A stretch of 64,000 nucleotides of DNA, taken from positions 2,232,001 through 2,296,000 of the forward strand of contig JAETXT010000008.1 of NCBI GenBank assembly GCA_019188255.1, read 5' to 3'. Position 1 is the stretch's first letter. Each line of letters begins with the position of its first letter. This stretch comes from Verticillium longisporum (taxonomy: Eukaryota; Ascomycota; Sordariomycetes; Glomerellales; Plectosphaerellaceae). Shown piece by piece: positions 21,457 through 32,700 of the stretch. The notes beneath the pieces were generated by a model. It saw only the letters and a program-made list of their open reading frames with translations, made no database searches and was not told the DNA's origin. The translations under genes were made by a program, and so were the position numbers.

Positions 21457-22827
21457 CTAAGTGGCAGGCACAGGCGCATTAGTGACAGTGTCAGTATCTA
21501 CCTGCATCTCGTCGCTCTCTAGGGCGCCGTTGTTGCCATTATTGTCTTCGGTCGTGGTCTGATCCTCTTCGCCATGCTCGTCGTCATCCTCTTCATCTTC
21601 CAGTCTGCTGTCATCAAGGTCAGCACCGGTGGTGTCACCCTCCTCCGCCGAGCCCCTGAGCTTGCCACCTTTTCTCTTGGGAATGACCTCGAGAAACGCC
21701 TTGCCCCAATCGCCGGTCTCCAGCCACTTGAGCATGATCTCTACAACGTGATTTGTGGCCAGGACGCGGCGACTTGCCATCTCCAGGTATTCCCCAATAG
21801 GCAGCTTTGCCGTACGGATACCCTTCTCTCTCGCGCGCCTGTGGCACAAGCCCTTTTCGCGGTTACGGTCCACAAGACCGCCGATGATGTAGCTTGTGTT
21901 TGGCTCCAGGCGGTCCAGGGTGTTCGGCGACTCGGCAGACAGATAGACGATTGACCTGAGGTCTTCTGCAGGCTCAGGCTCCGCCTCGGCCTGTGGTGTC
22001 GCGTCTGCCTCGTCCCTGAACAGCGCCGGCTTGGCACCCTCTCTCGGCTTGAGCACATCGATCAACTGACCTCCGTCGGGTCCCTTCATTTCCTGCTCCG
22101 CCGCCTTCGCCGCCTCGATATAATCACCCTCAATCAGTTTTACGCCCTTCCAGTGTAGATGCTGGTTGGCCAGCGTCGTCTCGAACCTCTCCTTCATCAT
22201 GCCCTTGTACGAGCTGATATAGAGGTGCGACTGATACCGTGCGCGCCTGTTGTCGCTGTAGCAGCGTGTGACCTGGCTCGACAGGGAGATGCGCTCGCTT
22301 TCGAGCATGTACTCTTCGAAATCGCAGTCGACGACAAGGGCGACGGGGACGCGCACGGCAGGCTCGGGCTTGGCGGGCTTCTGGAAGAGGGTGGAGGGGT
22401 CGACGCCCTTGGCCTTGGCTTCGGCGATGAGGGCCTGCTTGTCCTCGCGCTTGCGAACGGCGCGGTCATGGCGCTTCTCCTTGCGCTTGCGCTTGCGGTC
22501 GTCACGGGCATCCTCCCACTGGGCTTTGCGCTTGAGCTTGCGCAGCTGGTTCTTGGAAAGTTTGGGTTCGGGCTCGGTAGCGGTGGGCTCGGAGGCAGGG
22601 GCAGCATCGACAGTGGTTTCGGCTGAGTGGCCGCCAGCGGGGTTGGAATCGCTGACTACATGGCTGGCGCCGTCTGTGACGGGGGCGGGGGCGGGGGCGG
22701 GAGCGTTCTCGACAGAAGGTGGTGACTGAAGAAGGGACTCAATGGGGATAGAAGAGCTCTGAGGCTCAGCTACAGGCGCATTGGCTGTGTCGGAAGTTGT
22801 GTTGTCCATCGCAGATGCCGATATCAC
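21457..22827 (-). CDS. trm10: tRNA (guanine-N1-)-methyltransferase, TRM10 family (m1G9)
   Basis: Methylates N1 of guanosine 9 in tRNAs with S-adenosylmethionine, through a SPOUT fold. Single exon, 456 aa. The N-terminus is acidic and Ala/Pro-rich, followed by a very basic stretch (LSKNQLRKLKRKAQWEDARD, about 108-127) for RNA contact. The SPOUT domain opens with VALVVDCDFEEYM (about 160-172) and includes RYQSHLYISS, YIIGGLVDRNREKG (about 307) and KLPIGEYLEM...VLATNHVVEIML near the cofactor knot. The tail is acidic (EDEEDDDEHGEED). The start could be 22827 or the Met seven codons in. Divergent from MSH2 with a 314-bp shared promoter region. Confidence 0.93.
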   Translation of the reverse strand: MISASAMDNTTSDTANAPVAEPQSSSIPIESLLQSPPSVENAPAPAPAPVTDGASHVVSDSNPAGGHSAETTVDAAPASEPTATEPEPKLSKNQLRKLKRKAQWEDARDDRKRKRKEKRHDRAVRKREDKQALIAEAKAKGVDPSTLFQKPAKPEPAVRVPVALVVDCDFEEYMLESERISLSSQVTRCYSDNRRARYQSHLYISSYKGMMKERFETTLANQHLHWKGVKLIEGDYIEAAKAAEQEMKGPDGGQLIDVLKPREGAKPALFRDEADATPQAEAEPEPAEDLRSIVYLSAESPNTLDRLEPNTSYIIGGLVDRNREKGLCHRRAREKGIRTAKLPIGEYLEMASRRVLATNHVVEIMLKWLETGDWGKAFLEVIPKRKGGKLRGSAEEGDTTGADLDDSRLEDEEDDDEHGEEDQTTTEDNNGNNGALESDEMQVDTDTVTNAPVPAT

Positions 22828-23141
22828 ATGATGGTCGAAGTGCCGTGAAGAGGAAGTGGGGGAAGCGACAAAATTTCGCCTGCGTCACAGCCCAGCTTCA
22901 GCGGCAGATTGAAGGCGGTCAAGGGCCCTGACCAGGACAGGACTAGCGTACTCACGTCGCGTCGTCGGTTTAATGGACATTCGGAGACGCGACGGCCCGC
23001 CTAAAGTTCCTAGGCTCTCCAATTCAATGTTCAAGAGGCAATCATCTCCCACAAGCCGAAGACGTATTTTCCAAATTAGTTCTCATGCTTGTATCTCCTC
23101 TAATCAACCTTCTGTACATTTTCAATCACTGAGTCACAGAT
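22828..23141. promoter_or_regulatory. Shared divergent promoter of TRM10 and MSH2
   Basis: The only space between two divergent start codons, 314 bp, so both core promoters must lie here. I see no canonical TATA box. Confidence 0.55.
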
Positions 23142-26011
23142 ATGTCTTCGCGACCGGAGCTGAAGGTACGCCATCTTTACATGACAGGCAACGGGCGATT
23201 TGCTGACTGGTTACCAGGTCGACGATGAGCATGGCTTCATTCGATACTTCAAGTCCCTTCCAGAGGTTCATGAGGACACGATCCGGATTTTCGACCGAGG
23301 CGATTGGTACACAGCACATGGTGAAGATGCCAACTTCATCGCGAGAACAGTACGTTGCCTACAACCCGTCAACTACCCACAGTGTACTGACGCCACCAGG
23401 TCTACAAAACCACATCAGTCGTTCGGCAACTAGGACGAGATGACAAGTCCGGCCTTCCATCCGTAACCATGACCGTTACCGTTTTCCGACAATTCCTCCG
23501 AGAAGCTCTCTACAAGCTCAGCAAGCGTGTGGAGATTTACCAAAGCACAAGCGGTCGTATGAACTGGAAGGTCGTCAAACAAGCCTCGCCCGGAAACCTG
23601 CAAGATGTTGAGGAAGAGCTCGGAGGGCAATTTGAGGCAGCTCCTATGATCCTGGCCGTCAAGATCACAGCCAAGGCCTCCGAGGCGCGCAGCGTCGGTG
23701 TCTGCTTCGCCGACGCCAGCGTGCGAGAACTGGGTGTCAGCGAATTCCTCGACAATGACCTCTACTCGAACTTCGAGGCTCTCTTGATTCAGCTCGGTGT
23801 CCGGGAGTGTCTGATACAGGCCGACAAGGCGGAGAAGGATAAGCGAGATCCTGAACTCACCAAGCTGCGACAAATCATCGACAACTGTGGTGTGGCCGTC
23901 TCAGAGCGGTCGGCGGTCGAGTTTGGTACCAGAGACATCGAACAGGACCTCGCCCGACTGCTCAAGGACGAAAGGGCTGTTACACTTCTGCCTCAGACGG
24001 AACTGAAGCTGTCCATGGGATCTGCTGCCGCACTCATCAAATACCTGGGGTTCTACATGACCCCTCCAACTTTGGACAATACCAGTTGTACCAGCACGAC
24101 TTGGCTCAATTCATGAAGCTCGATGCCGCAGCCCTCAAGGCCTTGAACCTTATGCCAGGGCCCCGAGACGGAGCGAAATCGATGAGCGTGTACGGCCTGC
24201 TCAACCACTGCAAGACCCCCAACGGCAGCCGCTTGCTGTCACAGTGGCTGAAGCAGCCTCTGATGAGCAAACAAGACATCGAAAAGCGCCAGCAGCTGGT
24301 GGAGGCCTTCGTCAGCGACACCGAGCTCCGCCAAACCATGCAGGAGGAGCACCTGCGTTCAGTCCCTGATCTTTACCGTCTTGCGAAGCGTTTCCAACGG
24401 AAGAAGGCCAACCTGGAAGATGTCGTTCGGGCGTACCAGGTCATCATTCGCCTGCCCGGCTTCCTCGGCACCTTGGAGGGTGTGATGGACGAGGCCTACC
24501 GTGACCCTCTGGACGAGGCATACACCTCCAAGCTCCGCACTCTTTCCGACAGCCTTGTCAAGCTGCAGGAAATGGTCGAGACCACGGTCGATCTGGACGC
24601 CCTTGACCGCCATGAATACGTCATCAAGCCCGAATTTGATGACAGTCTACGCATCATCCGCAAAAAACTTGACAAGGCGAAGAGAGATATTGATCAGGAG
24701 TTCAACAAGGCGGCCCACGATCTTGGACAGGAGAAGGAGAAGAAGATATTCCTCGAAAACCACAAAGTCCACGGGTACTGCATGCGACTAACGAGGACCG
24801 AAGCCGGTTGTATCCGCAACAAGTCAGGCTACCAGGAATGCTCGACACAGAAGAACGGCGTGTACTTCACGACCAGGAACCTGCAGAACCTACGCCGCGA
24901 GTTCGATCAGCAGTCGCAAAACTACAACAGAACCCAGGCTAGCTTGGTTAACGAGGTTGTCGGTGTTGCGGCCTCGTACTGCCCTGTTATCGAGAAACTT
25001 GCTGGCGTCCTTGCTCACCTTGATGTCATCATCTCCTTTGCCCACTGTTCAGTTCACGCGCCGATCGAGTACGTCCGGCCGAAGATGCACAAACGGGGCG
25101 AGGGCCAGACAGTGCTGAAAGAGGCACGTCACCCTTGTTTGGAGATGCAGGATGATGTGCAGTTCATCACGAACGATGTGGAGCTCACGAAGGACAATTC
25201 CTCCTTCCTCATCATCACCGGACCCAACATGGGCGGAAAGTCGACGTACATCCGCCAGATTGGCGTCATCGCCCTCATGGCGCAGGTCGGCTGCTTCGTT
25301 CCCTGCGCGGAGGCTGAGATGACCATCTTCGACTCCATCCTGGCTCGTGTCGGTGCGAGCGACTCCCAGCTCAAGGGCGTCTCCACCTTCATGGCCGAGA
25401 TGCTCGAGACGGCCAACATTCTCAAGTCTGCGACGGCCGAGTCCCTTATCATTATCGATGAGCTCGGTCGCGGCACGTCGACCTATGACGGCTTCGGCCT
25501 AGCCTGGGCCATTTCAGAGCACATTGTCAAGGAGATTGGCTGCTCCGCCATGTTCGCTACGCACAACCACGGGCTCACGGAGCTGGCCGCCCAACATGCC
25601 CCAGTGAAGAACCTACACGTCACGGCGGACATTAGCGGCAGCGAAGAAGGCCGCGCCAAGCGCGCGGTGTCGTTGCTGTACAAGGTCGAGGACGGCATCT
25701 GCGACCAAAGCTTCGGCATCCACGTCGCCGAGCTCGTGCGCTTCCCGGACAAGGTCGTACGCATGGCGAAGCGCAAGGCGGACGAGCTTGAGGACTTTAC
25801 GACGAAGCACGAAGACCTCGGGCTCAGGTACAACAAGAGCGATGTCGAAGAGGGCAGCGCCATGCTCAAGGATGTGCTCGTTCGGTGGAAGGATGAGGTC
25901 AAGGGCGGCGCAATGAGCAAGCAAGACATGGTCCAGAAGATGAGGGAGCTGGTCGCGTCAGATGAGAAGCTGTTGGCGAATCCCTTCTTTCAGTCGGTCA
26001 AGCTTCTGTAG
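23142..26011 (+). CDS. msh2: MSH2 DNA mismatch repair protein (one frame break)
   Basis: Common subunit of MutS-alpha and MutS-beta, which bind mispairs and loops in nuclear DNA. Exons: 23142-23165, 23218-23349, 23400-26011. Domains: mismatch-binding-like N-terminus, connector, lever/clamp (helical, 24100-25100) and an ABC ATPase with Walker A TGPNMGGKSTYIRQIG (about 655-670) and Walker B/signature LIIIDELGRGTSTYDG (about 733-748). The frame breaks at GGGG 24047-24050: before it ALIKYLG, after it, in another frame, VLHDPSNFGQYQLYQHDLAQ, which is continuous family sequence. The last exon is 2,612 nt and needs 2,613, so one G is missing. Repaired length is about 922 aa. As written, the product would end about 22 residues past the break and lack the ATPase. 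Confidence 0.95.
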
Positions 26012-26257
26012 GGGGTGTGTAAATATGTTGGCGGGTACTGGCCAGGCGGCGTTGGGGCTATTCACAATTGGGATGGGAATGGACGACAAATATTGTACAG
26101 AATTAGGTACTGTCTAGGCGTTGCACGTTGCACATTTAATCTGAGAGAGGACTTGCTCGTCATCATGCTTGTAATATCTTGTATTCGCTGCCATAAGCCG
26201 ACTTTCTCCTCCACCGCTGGTAGTGCTGTTCATAACGCCACCAACCTCTCCTACGTC
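26012..26257. other. MSH2 3' flank and possible last exon of the snoRNA host transcript
   Basis: Probably the MSH2 3' UTR. On the minus strand a CTAAT branch motif and an AG at about 26258-26260 could be the final acceptor of the snoRNA host transcript. Confidence 0.4.
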
Positions 26258-26317
26258 CTCGATTAGTTCAAGATCCTACTCTGGAAATTCGCAATAACAA
26301 ATAGAAAATATGCAATG

Positions 26318-26393
26318 TCAGAAAAGAGATAGAACGGTGATTGGTATAATCATAGAGATCATAAACAGCCTCTGAAGCTAAGGTTTTCATCAT
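26318..26393 (-). ncRNA. C/D-box snoRNA-like unit 1
   Basis: On the minus strand, box C ATGATGA (26387-26393) and box D CTGA (26318-26321) bound about 76 nt. The body is nearly identical to three other units. The most conserved stretches are CTTCAGAGGCTGTTTATGAT and ATCACCGTTCTAT. The rRNA or snRNA target is not recognised. Confidence 0.78.
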
Positions 26394-26490
26394 GAAAAGC
26401 AGTGACATTCAGACAGAGGTCGTACCTGTATGTCAAGTCAGTCGATGTCACTTCTCGAGCGGCCATATAAGATGATGAAGGAGGGTAGGG

Positions 26491-26564
26491 TCAGAAAAGA
26501 GATAGAACGGTGATTTTTATAATCATAAAATCATAAACAGCCTCTGAAGCTAGATTTTCATCAC
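26491..26564 (-). ncRNA. C/D-box snoRNA-like unit 2
   Basis: Minus strand, box C GTGATGA (26558-26564), box D CTGA (26491-26494), 74 nt. The box C change from A to G still fits RTGATGA. It is the most diverged unit in the middle (TGATTTTATGATTATAAAAA region). Confidence 0.76.
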
Positions 26565-26675
26565 GTGATGGTGCGGAGAAAAAGCAGTTGGTAGGATGGA
26601 GCAATACCTGCGTCTCTGGTTAGTATCAAACTTTCGAACGAATGCTCAAACACGTATGGTAAGATATGGGATGAT

Positions 26676-26750
26676 TCAGAAAATGATAGAACGGTGATTG
26701 TTATAATCATGGAGATCATAAACAGCCTCTGAAGCTAAGGTTTTCATCAT
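26676..26750 (-). ncRNA. C/D-box snoRNA-like unit 3
   Basis: Minus strand, box C ATGATGA (26744-26750), box D CTGA (26676-26679), 75 nt. It differs from unit 1 mainly just upstream of box D (TATCATTTT for TATCTCTTTT), the position of a guide sequence. Confidence 0.78.
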
Positions 26751-26849
26751 GGAATCGGAAAGAACTTGTCGAGCTTGTGCATACCTTTTCTCTGGTTAGC
26801 GATGAGCTTCGACAGCAAGAAGGTCAAGTGAGAGAAGAGGGAGAAGGGG

Positions 26850-26924
26850 TCAGAAAAAAGATAGAACGGTGATTGGTATAATCAAGTAGATCATAAACAG
26901 CCTCTGAAGCTAGGATTTCATCAT
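26850..26924 (-). ncRNA. C/D-box snoRNA-like unit 4
   Basis: Minus strand, box C ATGATGA (26918-26924), box D CTGA (26850-26853), 75 nt. It is the first unit in transcription order. The sequence before box D is TATCTTTTTT. Confidence 0.78.
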
Positions 26925-27229
26925 GCATGGGTAGGGAAGTGGGCTAAAGAATCAAACGACGTACCTTTTGTTTATAGTGTAAGCAGCAGCAGCACCATCG
27001 CCGATCGACAGATCAGACACGCACGTCACATGCAGCGAAGCCCTCCAGAGAGAGCATCGGGCTGGAAAATAATACAGCTCTCCGATTGGTGTTCTAGCAG
27101 ACGAACTCCCTTCCTTGGTCCGCCTGCGATGCCCCCAGCGGCTGGCTCGTGTGGTATGTACAACAACAAATGAGAAACGCTCGCTTGCCCGTAGGTCGTC
27201 TGTCCCTTCCCTTCCACTCGGTCACCAGT

Positions 27230-28034
27230 CTACTCGACTGTCGCCTTGACGGGGTTGATCTCGACGCCGTACTTCGCCTGCAGGCGCTCGCGCCTCCGCT
27301 CATCGTAGCCCTCGGTCTTGAGCTCTGCATGGTGTCAGCATCGTATAGAATGGATTGAGCGGCTGTGCCTGCTCCCGGAACCATGCGCCTTTCAGCCGGC
27401 AGGAAAGAACGCACCTCGCCTTTCGCCGAGCTCAGCGATCGTCTCCTCAATCGGCCTCCTCCTGTTGGCGCGCAGAGCCAGCTTTCGCCCAAACTCGTCT
27501 TCCTCGGGGCGCTCGGCCCAGCCACGCAGGCGAGCGCCGGTGAAGTCGAACACGCCCATGGTTGCGGACACCAAGGCGCCAACACCGAGGACGGTAGGCA
27601 TCCTTTTCCCTAGAAGGGCGTCAACAAGGTCCTTACTCAGGCTTCGTGTCTCGGTAGACAAGGTTACGTACTGGTCATGCCGAGGATGGAACCAGCGACG
27701 AAGCCGCCGATGGCCGAGTTCCAAGGGTCATTCTTGTGCCTCAGGTTGGCGCTCGCGGTCTTTGTGAACTCGTAGGCACCGCCGCCGAGAGCTATACGCG
27801 AAAGACACAAGTCAGCAACGTTTCCTCAACGATTGAGCACCCAATTGGACTTGTCGTACCGAAAACGCCGATGATGCCACCGCTGCGGGTGAAGACGGAC
27901 ATGGCGCCGACATTGTTCACCTGCAGGGCGTTGTGAATGGCGGCGACGAAGAAGCCGGATGTACCGACAATTGTGAGGCCGGTGAAGCCCGCCTTGAGGG
28001 CATCTTTGGGGTGGTGGACGTCGTCGCCGGCCAT
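27230..28034 (-). CDS. NADH:ubiquinone oxidoreductase subunit, NDUFA11/B14.7-like (Tim17 family)
   Basis: Accessory membrane-arm subunit of mitochondrial complex I; in Neurospora the counterpart is the 21.3b kDa subunit. Four exons keep phase: 27860-28034, 27672-27791, 27415-27609, 27230-27324 (194 aa). The protein begins MAGDDVHHPKDALKAG and has Gly-rich hydrophobic segments typical of Tim17/22/23 folds (GFTGLTIVGTSGFFVAAIHN, FTRSGGIIGVF, SAIGGFVAGSILG, TVLGVGALVSATMGVFDF), then a charged matrix or intermembrane tail rich in Arg/Glu. There is no cleavable presequence, as usual for this family. A TIM22/TIM23 homologue is the alternative, but the order and tail fit the complex I subunit better. 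Confidence 0.82.
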
Positions 28035-29704
28035 GGTGGGAGGTGTCGGACGGGTGATGTTTGCCAGAGAGCTTTTGTAGTGTGGACGTCGACATCGCAA
28101 GTTTGGATTGAAGTCAGTGGCCTCGCGATTGGCTGCGAGGGGAATGGGTAGAGGTCACGTGAATCGGGAGCTCGGCCTGTGCCTTGACGCCAATAGTATC
28201 GTGTGCAAAGGTCAGGATCACGTGAGTAAGGTCCGTGCTCTATTCAGAACAAAAGTTCAAGGTTGTTGAAGGGCAAGAAAGGGACTGCTCTTCAGAACAG
28301 TCTTTAATTAGTTACGCCTACATCTTCCCAGCAATATTGCGAGTCAAAGATATCGAGTGATATTTGACGTCTCAAATCTCATATGGCGCCGTCCGAGTGG
28401 ACTGTCAACGTCAGCACCAAGTGCGTGAGTGGGAGAAGCACGTGCCTGGAGTACTTTCTTCACGCAGAGCCATGCACACCGAACATACCGACACTGGCCT
28501 TGACCCTGGTCCGGCTTTACCGAGAGTAGTGTCTCTCACCTGGCACCACAAGAGGCTTAGTCGAGGCGCACTCGATCAACGAATGGTCTGTGCCGAAGCT
28601 CAGTGCGTTGCTGCAGTTGATTCGACGCCTTGTTGCCACTCCCTGTCATGACCTGCAAGGCTGCGTCAGCAGCTTGGCGCAGTGATGTCTGCTGTGCCAG
28701 ATCGGTGGGCCAAGCTCTTGGGCCATCTCGCCTCCCAAGTCTTCCCCCACCATCACTTGCGTTGATATCCCCCTCGTTGGGCCACCTTTGGAGGACACTG
28801 GCTGCTGTACATCCACGGCGTGATTTGCCGTCTCGTTTTACTGTTCTGCTGTCCTTTGACTTCCTTACTTCTTTGACGGCGAGAGTACACGCCCAGGTTA
28901 TGACTGATGACCCCCGTCTATTGTAGATACACCCGCCCGCACAATCTTGTAGTTCCTCTTTCTTGGAGCTTTGTTTGAGACCTGCGTTAACATTGTTGCT
29001 GCAGGAGTTGATAGTTCCGTCACGTTCACGTATACTTGCACTCGCTGCTCTTCGAAAAACGAACCCCGAAGTCACTACCATCCCGTTCTGTTCTCTCTAC
29101 GAGCCTACCATACCTCCTCGGCGTCTGTGGGTGTGATCATCCAGCCTCTGATACTCGGCACGTAAGAGAACCAGGTGTCAACCTTGCGGCCTTGCGCGTT
29201 ACATCACGCCAACCTTCACATTCGCAACATCAACCAGTCGAGCTGCCTTTCGGTTTCTGCGAAATTAGGGCTGCGAAAGGTTTCTTCGTTCGCCGGCTTC
29301 GCGAGGGTTCCTGTCCAGGCTGTTCCGGCTTCTCAATATCGGAGCCTGTTTACTGTGTCGTTTTGCACCCTGGCCATCGCCGTGGCGACGACCATCTCAG
29401 GACGAGTCATCTGTTTCCTTCTCCCAAGGTAGGGGAGTTGCCCTACGCCTTGCTCCACGATACAAAAACAGCTCAAAAATAACCTGGTCCTTCTTCGGGA
29501 CACTCCTCTGTGCCTTTGTCCGCTTCCACCCACCTTCCAAGGGCTTCAACCACCAGACTGAGAAGAGGAAGACAGTTGCGCCACGAGCACCAGGGTACAC
29601 GGCCGATCTCGAGGGATACTAGGGCTCAGAGGTAACCACGATCTTGTTCTGTCCTGGCGTCTCCCCCCCTGCAGAACAAGCTGATACAGTTGCAGATCGT
29701 CGAA
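28035..29704. other. Divergent intergenic region between the complex I gene and UBP2
   Basis: No supported gene. Frames in both directions overlap and lack domains. It should contain both promoters and leaders; an AG at about 29689 just before the UBP2 start could belong to a 5' UTR intron. Confidence 0.5.
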
Positions 29705-32700
29705 ATGTCGCTGCAGGCTTCCTCTGAGGGCGGCCGAACAGCCCCTCGATGGATCTACGATCTCCTTTCCGGCCTCATACACGAAGTCGAGAGTTCTGTG
29801 AAAATTTCCGTGGATGAACGTCTTGCTTATCTCCAACCTGAACTGTTCTCTCACTCGCACGACTTCAAGGTCTTCCCAGAGCAGAGCAACATCGAGGGTG
29901 CGAATCCGACTATCTTGTCGCTTCTGTGCCGAGGCTGCGATCACCACATCGTTGTCAAGGTCGTCTACGATGAGTCCCGCGCTCAAGGGCTCTGCAATGC
30001 TGGAGTTGCCCACTACACTGGTAGCCTCGATTGTCCACCCGAGGCCGAGGACCTAGCGCACCATCTCGTTCACGAGAGCACTTGGTCATCCAAGGAATGC
30101 GAGCAGTTGGCTGACCCTCATCGGTCTCCCCTGGTCGGCCGGTCACAGTATAAATGCTCGGGCGCCTCCTGCTCCCTACATGTGTCCGTGGAAACTTATC
30201 TCCCTCGTCTCAACCTTGAGTGGCTCAAGACACTTCAAGACATGAATGGTGCCCGTAAACGCCTGGAAGAAGCCCGGCAGACGCAGCCCGAACGCTTTGC
30301 CGAGTTTAAGGATGATTGGCTCTCGTCCGGTCTTCACTTGCTCAACACGTATCTGAAAAACCGACTGAGCGATCCCCAGAGTCGAAAGATTTCAAAGCGT
30401 AACAAGCGATTTCAAGTTTCCTTCGGCGAAGAACTCTGGCCCCTCTTTAACGCACTGGGTTTCGTGGAGCAGACGCTTGACAACGACGGTGCTGACGAGG
30501 ACTATTTTGTTCCTGAGCCTCTTGAACCGCCTAACCCGCCCACGCAGATTGGAACGCTACGCTCGTTCGTCGAAGACATGCGCTTCGAAGTTGAGAATCG
30601 CATCATCGCCCTCGGCCAGCAAGGCCCTGCATCGCCACATCATGACTCAGCTGTGGACCGACTAGAGAAAGCGCTCCATTGCTTCAACTGGCCGCAGAAC
30701 AAGTCTTTCCATGTCCAGAGCATTAACCCGCGCGATGCTGAATTCTCGCTCTTGGGAGTCCTTCCCAACTTTGACAAGAGCCTGACGCTCTTTGCGTACT
30801 ACCGCCAGTGCCTGATATGGCCTACCAACCGCAAGCTCCTCACTGATGCACTCGCTAATAATGCGAAACGCCTGGGAGATGACGAACTGATGCTTCAGGC
30901 GACTGTGGAGGAATCAAAGATCGACCATCCTGGTGCAGCCGTGATTGCAAACGGGGACAACGATGACACAGCCATGGTATGGCAGGCGGCTTCTTTTTTC
31001 GACCTTGACAACATCCAAGCAGTGGGCGACCATGTCATTGTGAGTAAATTCAAGGAGAAGGTTCAGAAAGATCCAGGACAAGAAGGTCTCGCCAAAGAGT
31101 TCCTTCTGGTTCTGGGTCGTTCGAGGAAGAGTGACCGCCTGATTGAGGCTGCGCAAGGCCCAATGTCTCTCAACACCGCTTTTGTATGGCTCGAAGCGAA
31201 TGAACAGTATGACGACGAGTTCATCGAGACCATGGCTAGCACCAAGGTGAGTTTCTGCCATATCCTGCACTTTTGGCAACAGACAGGGCTAACCTAGAAT
31301 GCAGATCAAGAGCCACCCTGGAAACCAGTACATCAAGGACGAATGCCTTGAAGCTCTCGATACAATCTCGCGGAACAGAAAGAGCGACCGTCTCGCGGCA
31401 TTTGCCCAGGACCTCATGCTATCGCAAGACAACCAGCTCACAGCTGCCCAAGCGCTTGTGGTGCGCTATGATCTACCCGTCGGCCTCAAGAACATTGGCA
31501 ACACATGTTACTTGAACAGCATCCTGCAATATCTCTACACTGTCAAACCGGTGAGAGATCTTGTCCTCAACTTTGACGACCACAAGTTGGACCTCAGCGA
31601 TGAGAGCATCGCCGCACGTCGGATTGGTAGCAACCGCATGCCGCTGACCCGTCCTGATGCTGTTGTATCCTTCGCATGTCCGTGCTTGCCCATGACTCCT
31701 GTTCATTATGACCAAGACTGACACGTTCTAGGCGCCGAGGAGCTGTCCAAGCTGTTCAACAGCTTGTACACAAGCGACCAAGTGGCCGTCAAACCCGCAC
31801 AGCGCCTGGCCAACGCTGCCCTCTTCCTAGTTCAAGAAATTGCGGAGGGTGCTTCGAAGGACCAGGGCTCCAGCCAGTCGAAGACTCTTCCCGATGTCAT
31901 GGGCGTCCAATTTCCAGCGCCACCCCCTCTTCCTGCCCGACCTCCTCCGAATGCGCCTCAGACACAGACTGAGCACGTCGAACATGTCGAACATGTCGAA
32001 CATGCCGAAACTGCCTACGGTGCTCAGAACGGACAGGATATCGACATGGTCAACGTATCTGTGGACGCGGTCTCTGATGCTGCTAGCACCGGCAGCAGCA
32101 AGACCCTGATCGGAGATGCTATGGATATTGACCTTAAGTCGGACAAGGTGGGCGGTCCCATTGAAGGAGATGTTCTACCTTCCATCGAGGGCGATGTTGG
32201 ACACTTGCAGAGCAACCAAGACACTGCCGTCACTGTGGCTGACAATGACGATCCCATGAACGACGCACGGGTTCTTGCTGCTCTTGAGACGCAGAAGCGC
32301 TCGTCCGGTACTGAACAACAGGATGTCGGCGAAGTCTTGGGTCGCTTGTTGGATAGAGTCCAGGGCGCCATCAAGCACTCCCGTGTTACAGAAGATGGCA
32401 TGCAGCTCGACCTGATCATGGATATCTTCTACATCTCGATCAAAACTCGCAACCAGAAAGATGGGCAAGAGCCTCAAGTCCAAGTAACGTTCGACCGCTA
32501 CGTTAGCGCCTTTCCTTCTCAAAGCGGCCCGTGTGACATCAACGATGCTCTCAGTCGGAACTTCGATCTCGAGTACGTTGAAGACAGCGGCTACACTCGA
32601 TACAGTGGCATTGATTGCTCGGTCAAGCCGCCCACAATCTTGCAAGTGATGATTCAGCGCACCAGCAGCAACGGCACGAAGAATGGTAATCCAGTGATTG

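Larger units (their letters stand above)
26258..26964 (-). other. Intron-type snoRNA host region with abutting introns
   Basis: Four consecutive putative introns on the minus strand: 26964-26785, 26784-26608, 26607-26426, 26425-26258. The first donor is GTACGT after AAAG. Each of the three internal junctions is a branch motif (CTAAC twice, CTGAC once), a short spacer, AG, and at once a GT donor (GTATGC, GTATTG, GTACGA). Each intron holds one snoRNA-like unit 31-43 nt from the donor and 60-68 nt from the acceptor. Exons of 7-8 nt (AGAAAAG, AGACGCAG) are an alternative reading. The region lies 266 bp downstream of a same-strand complex I gene and converges on MSH2. Confidence 0.6.

Noticed and set aside
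26258..26964. CRISPR-like spaced repeats
   Set aside because: Eukaryotic context, repeats of 75 nt with C and D boxes and splice signals; it is a snoRNA array.
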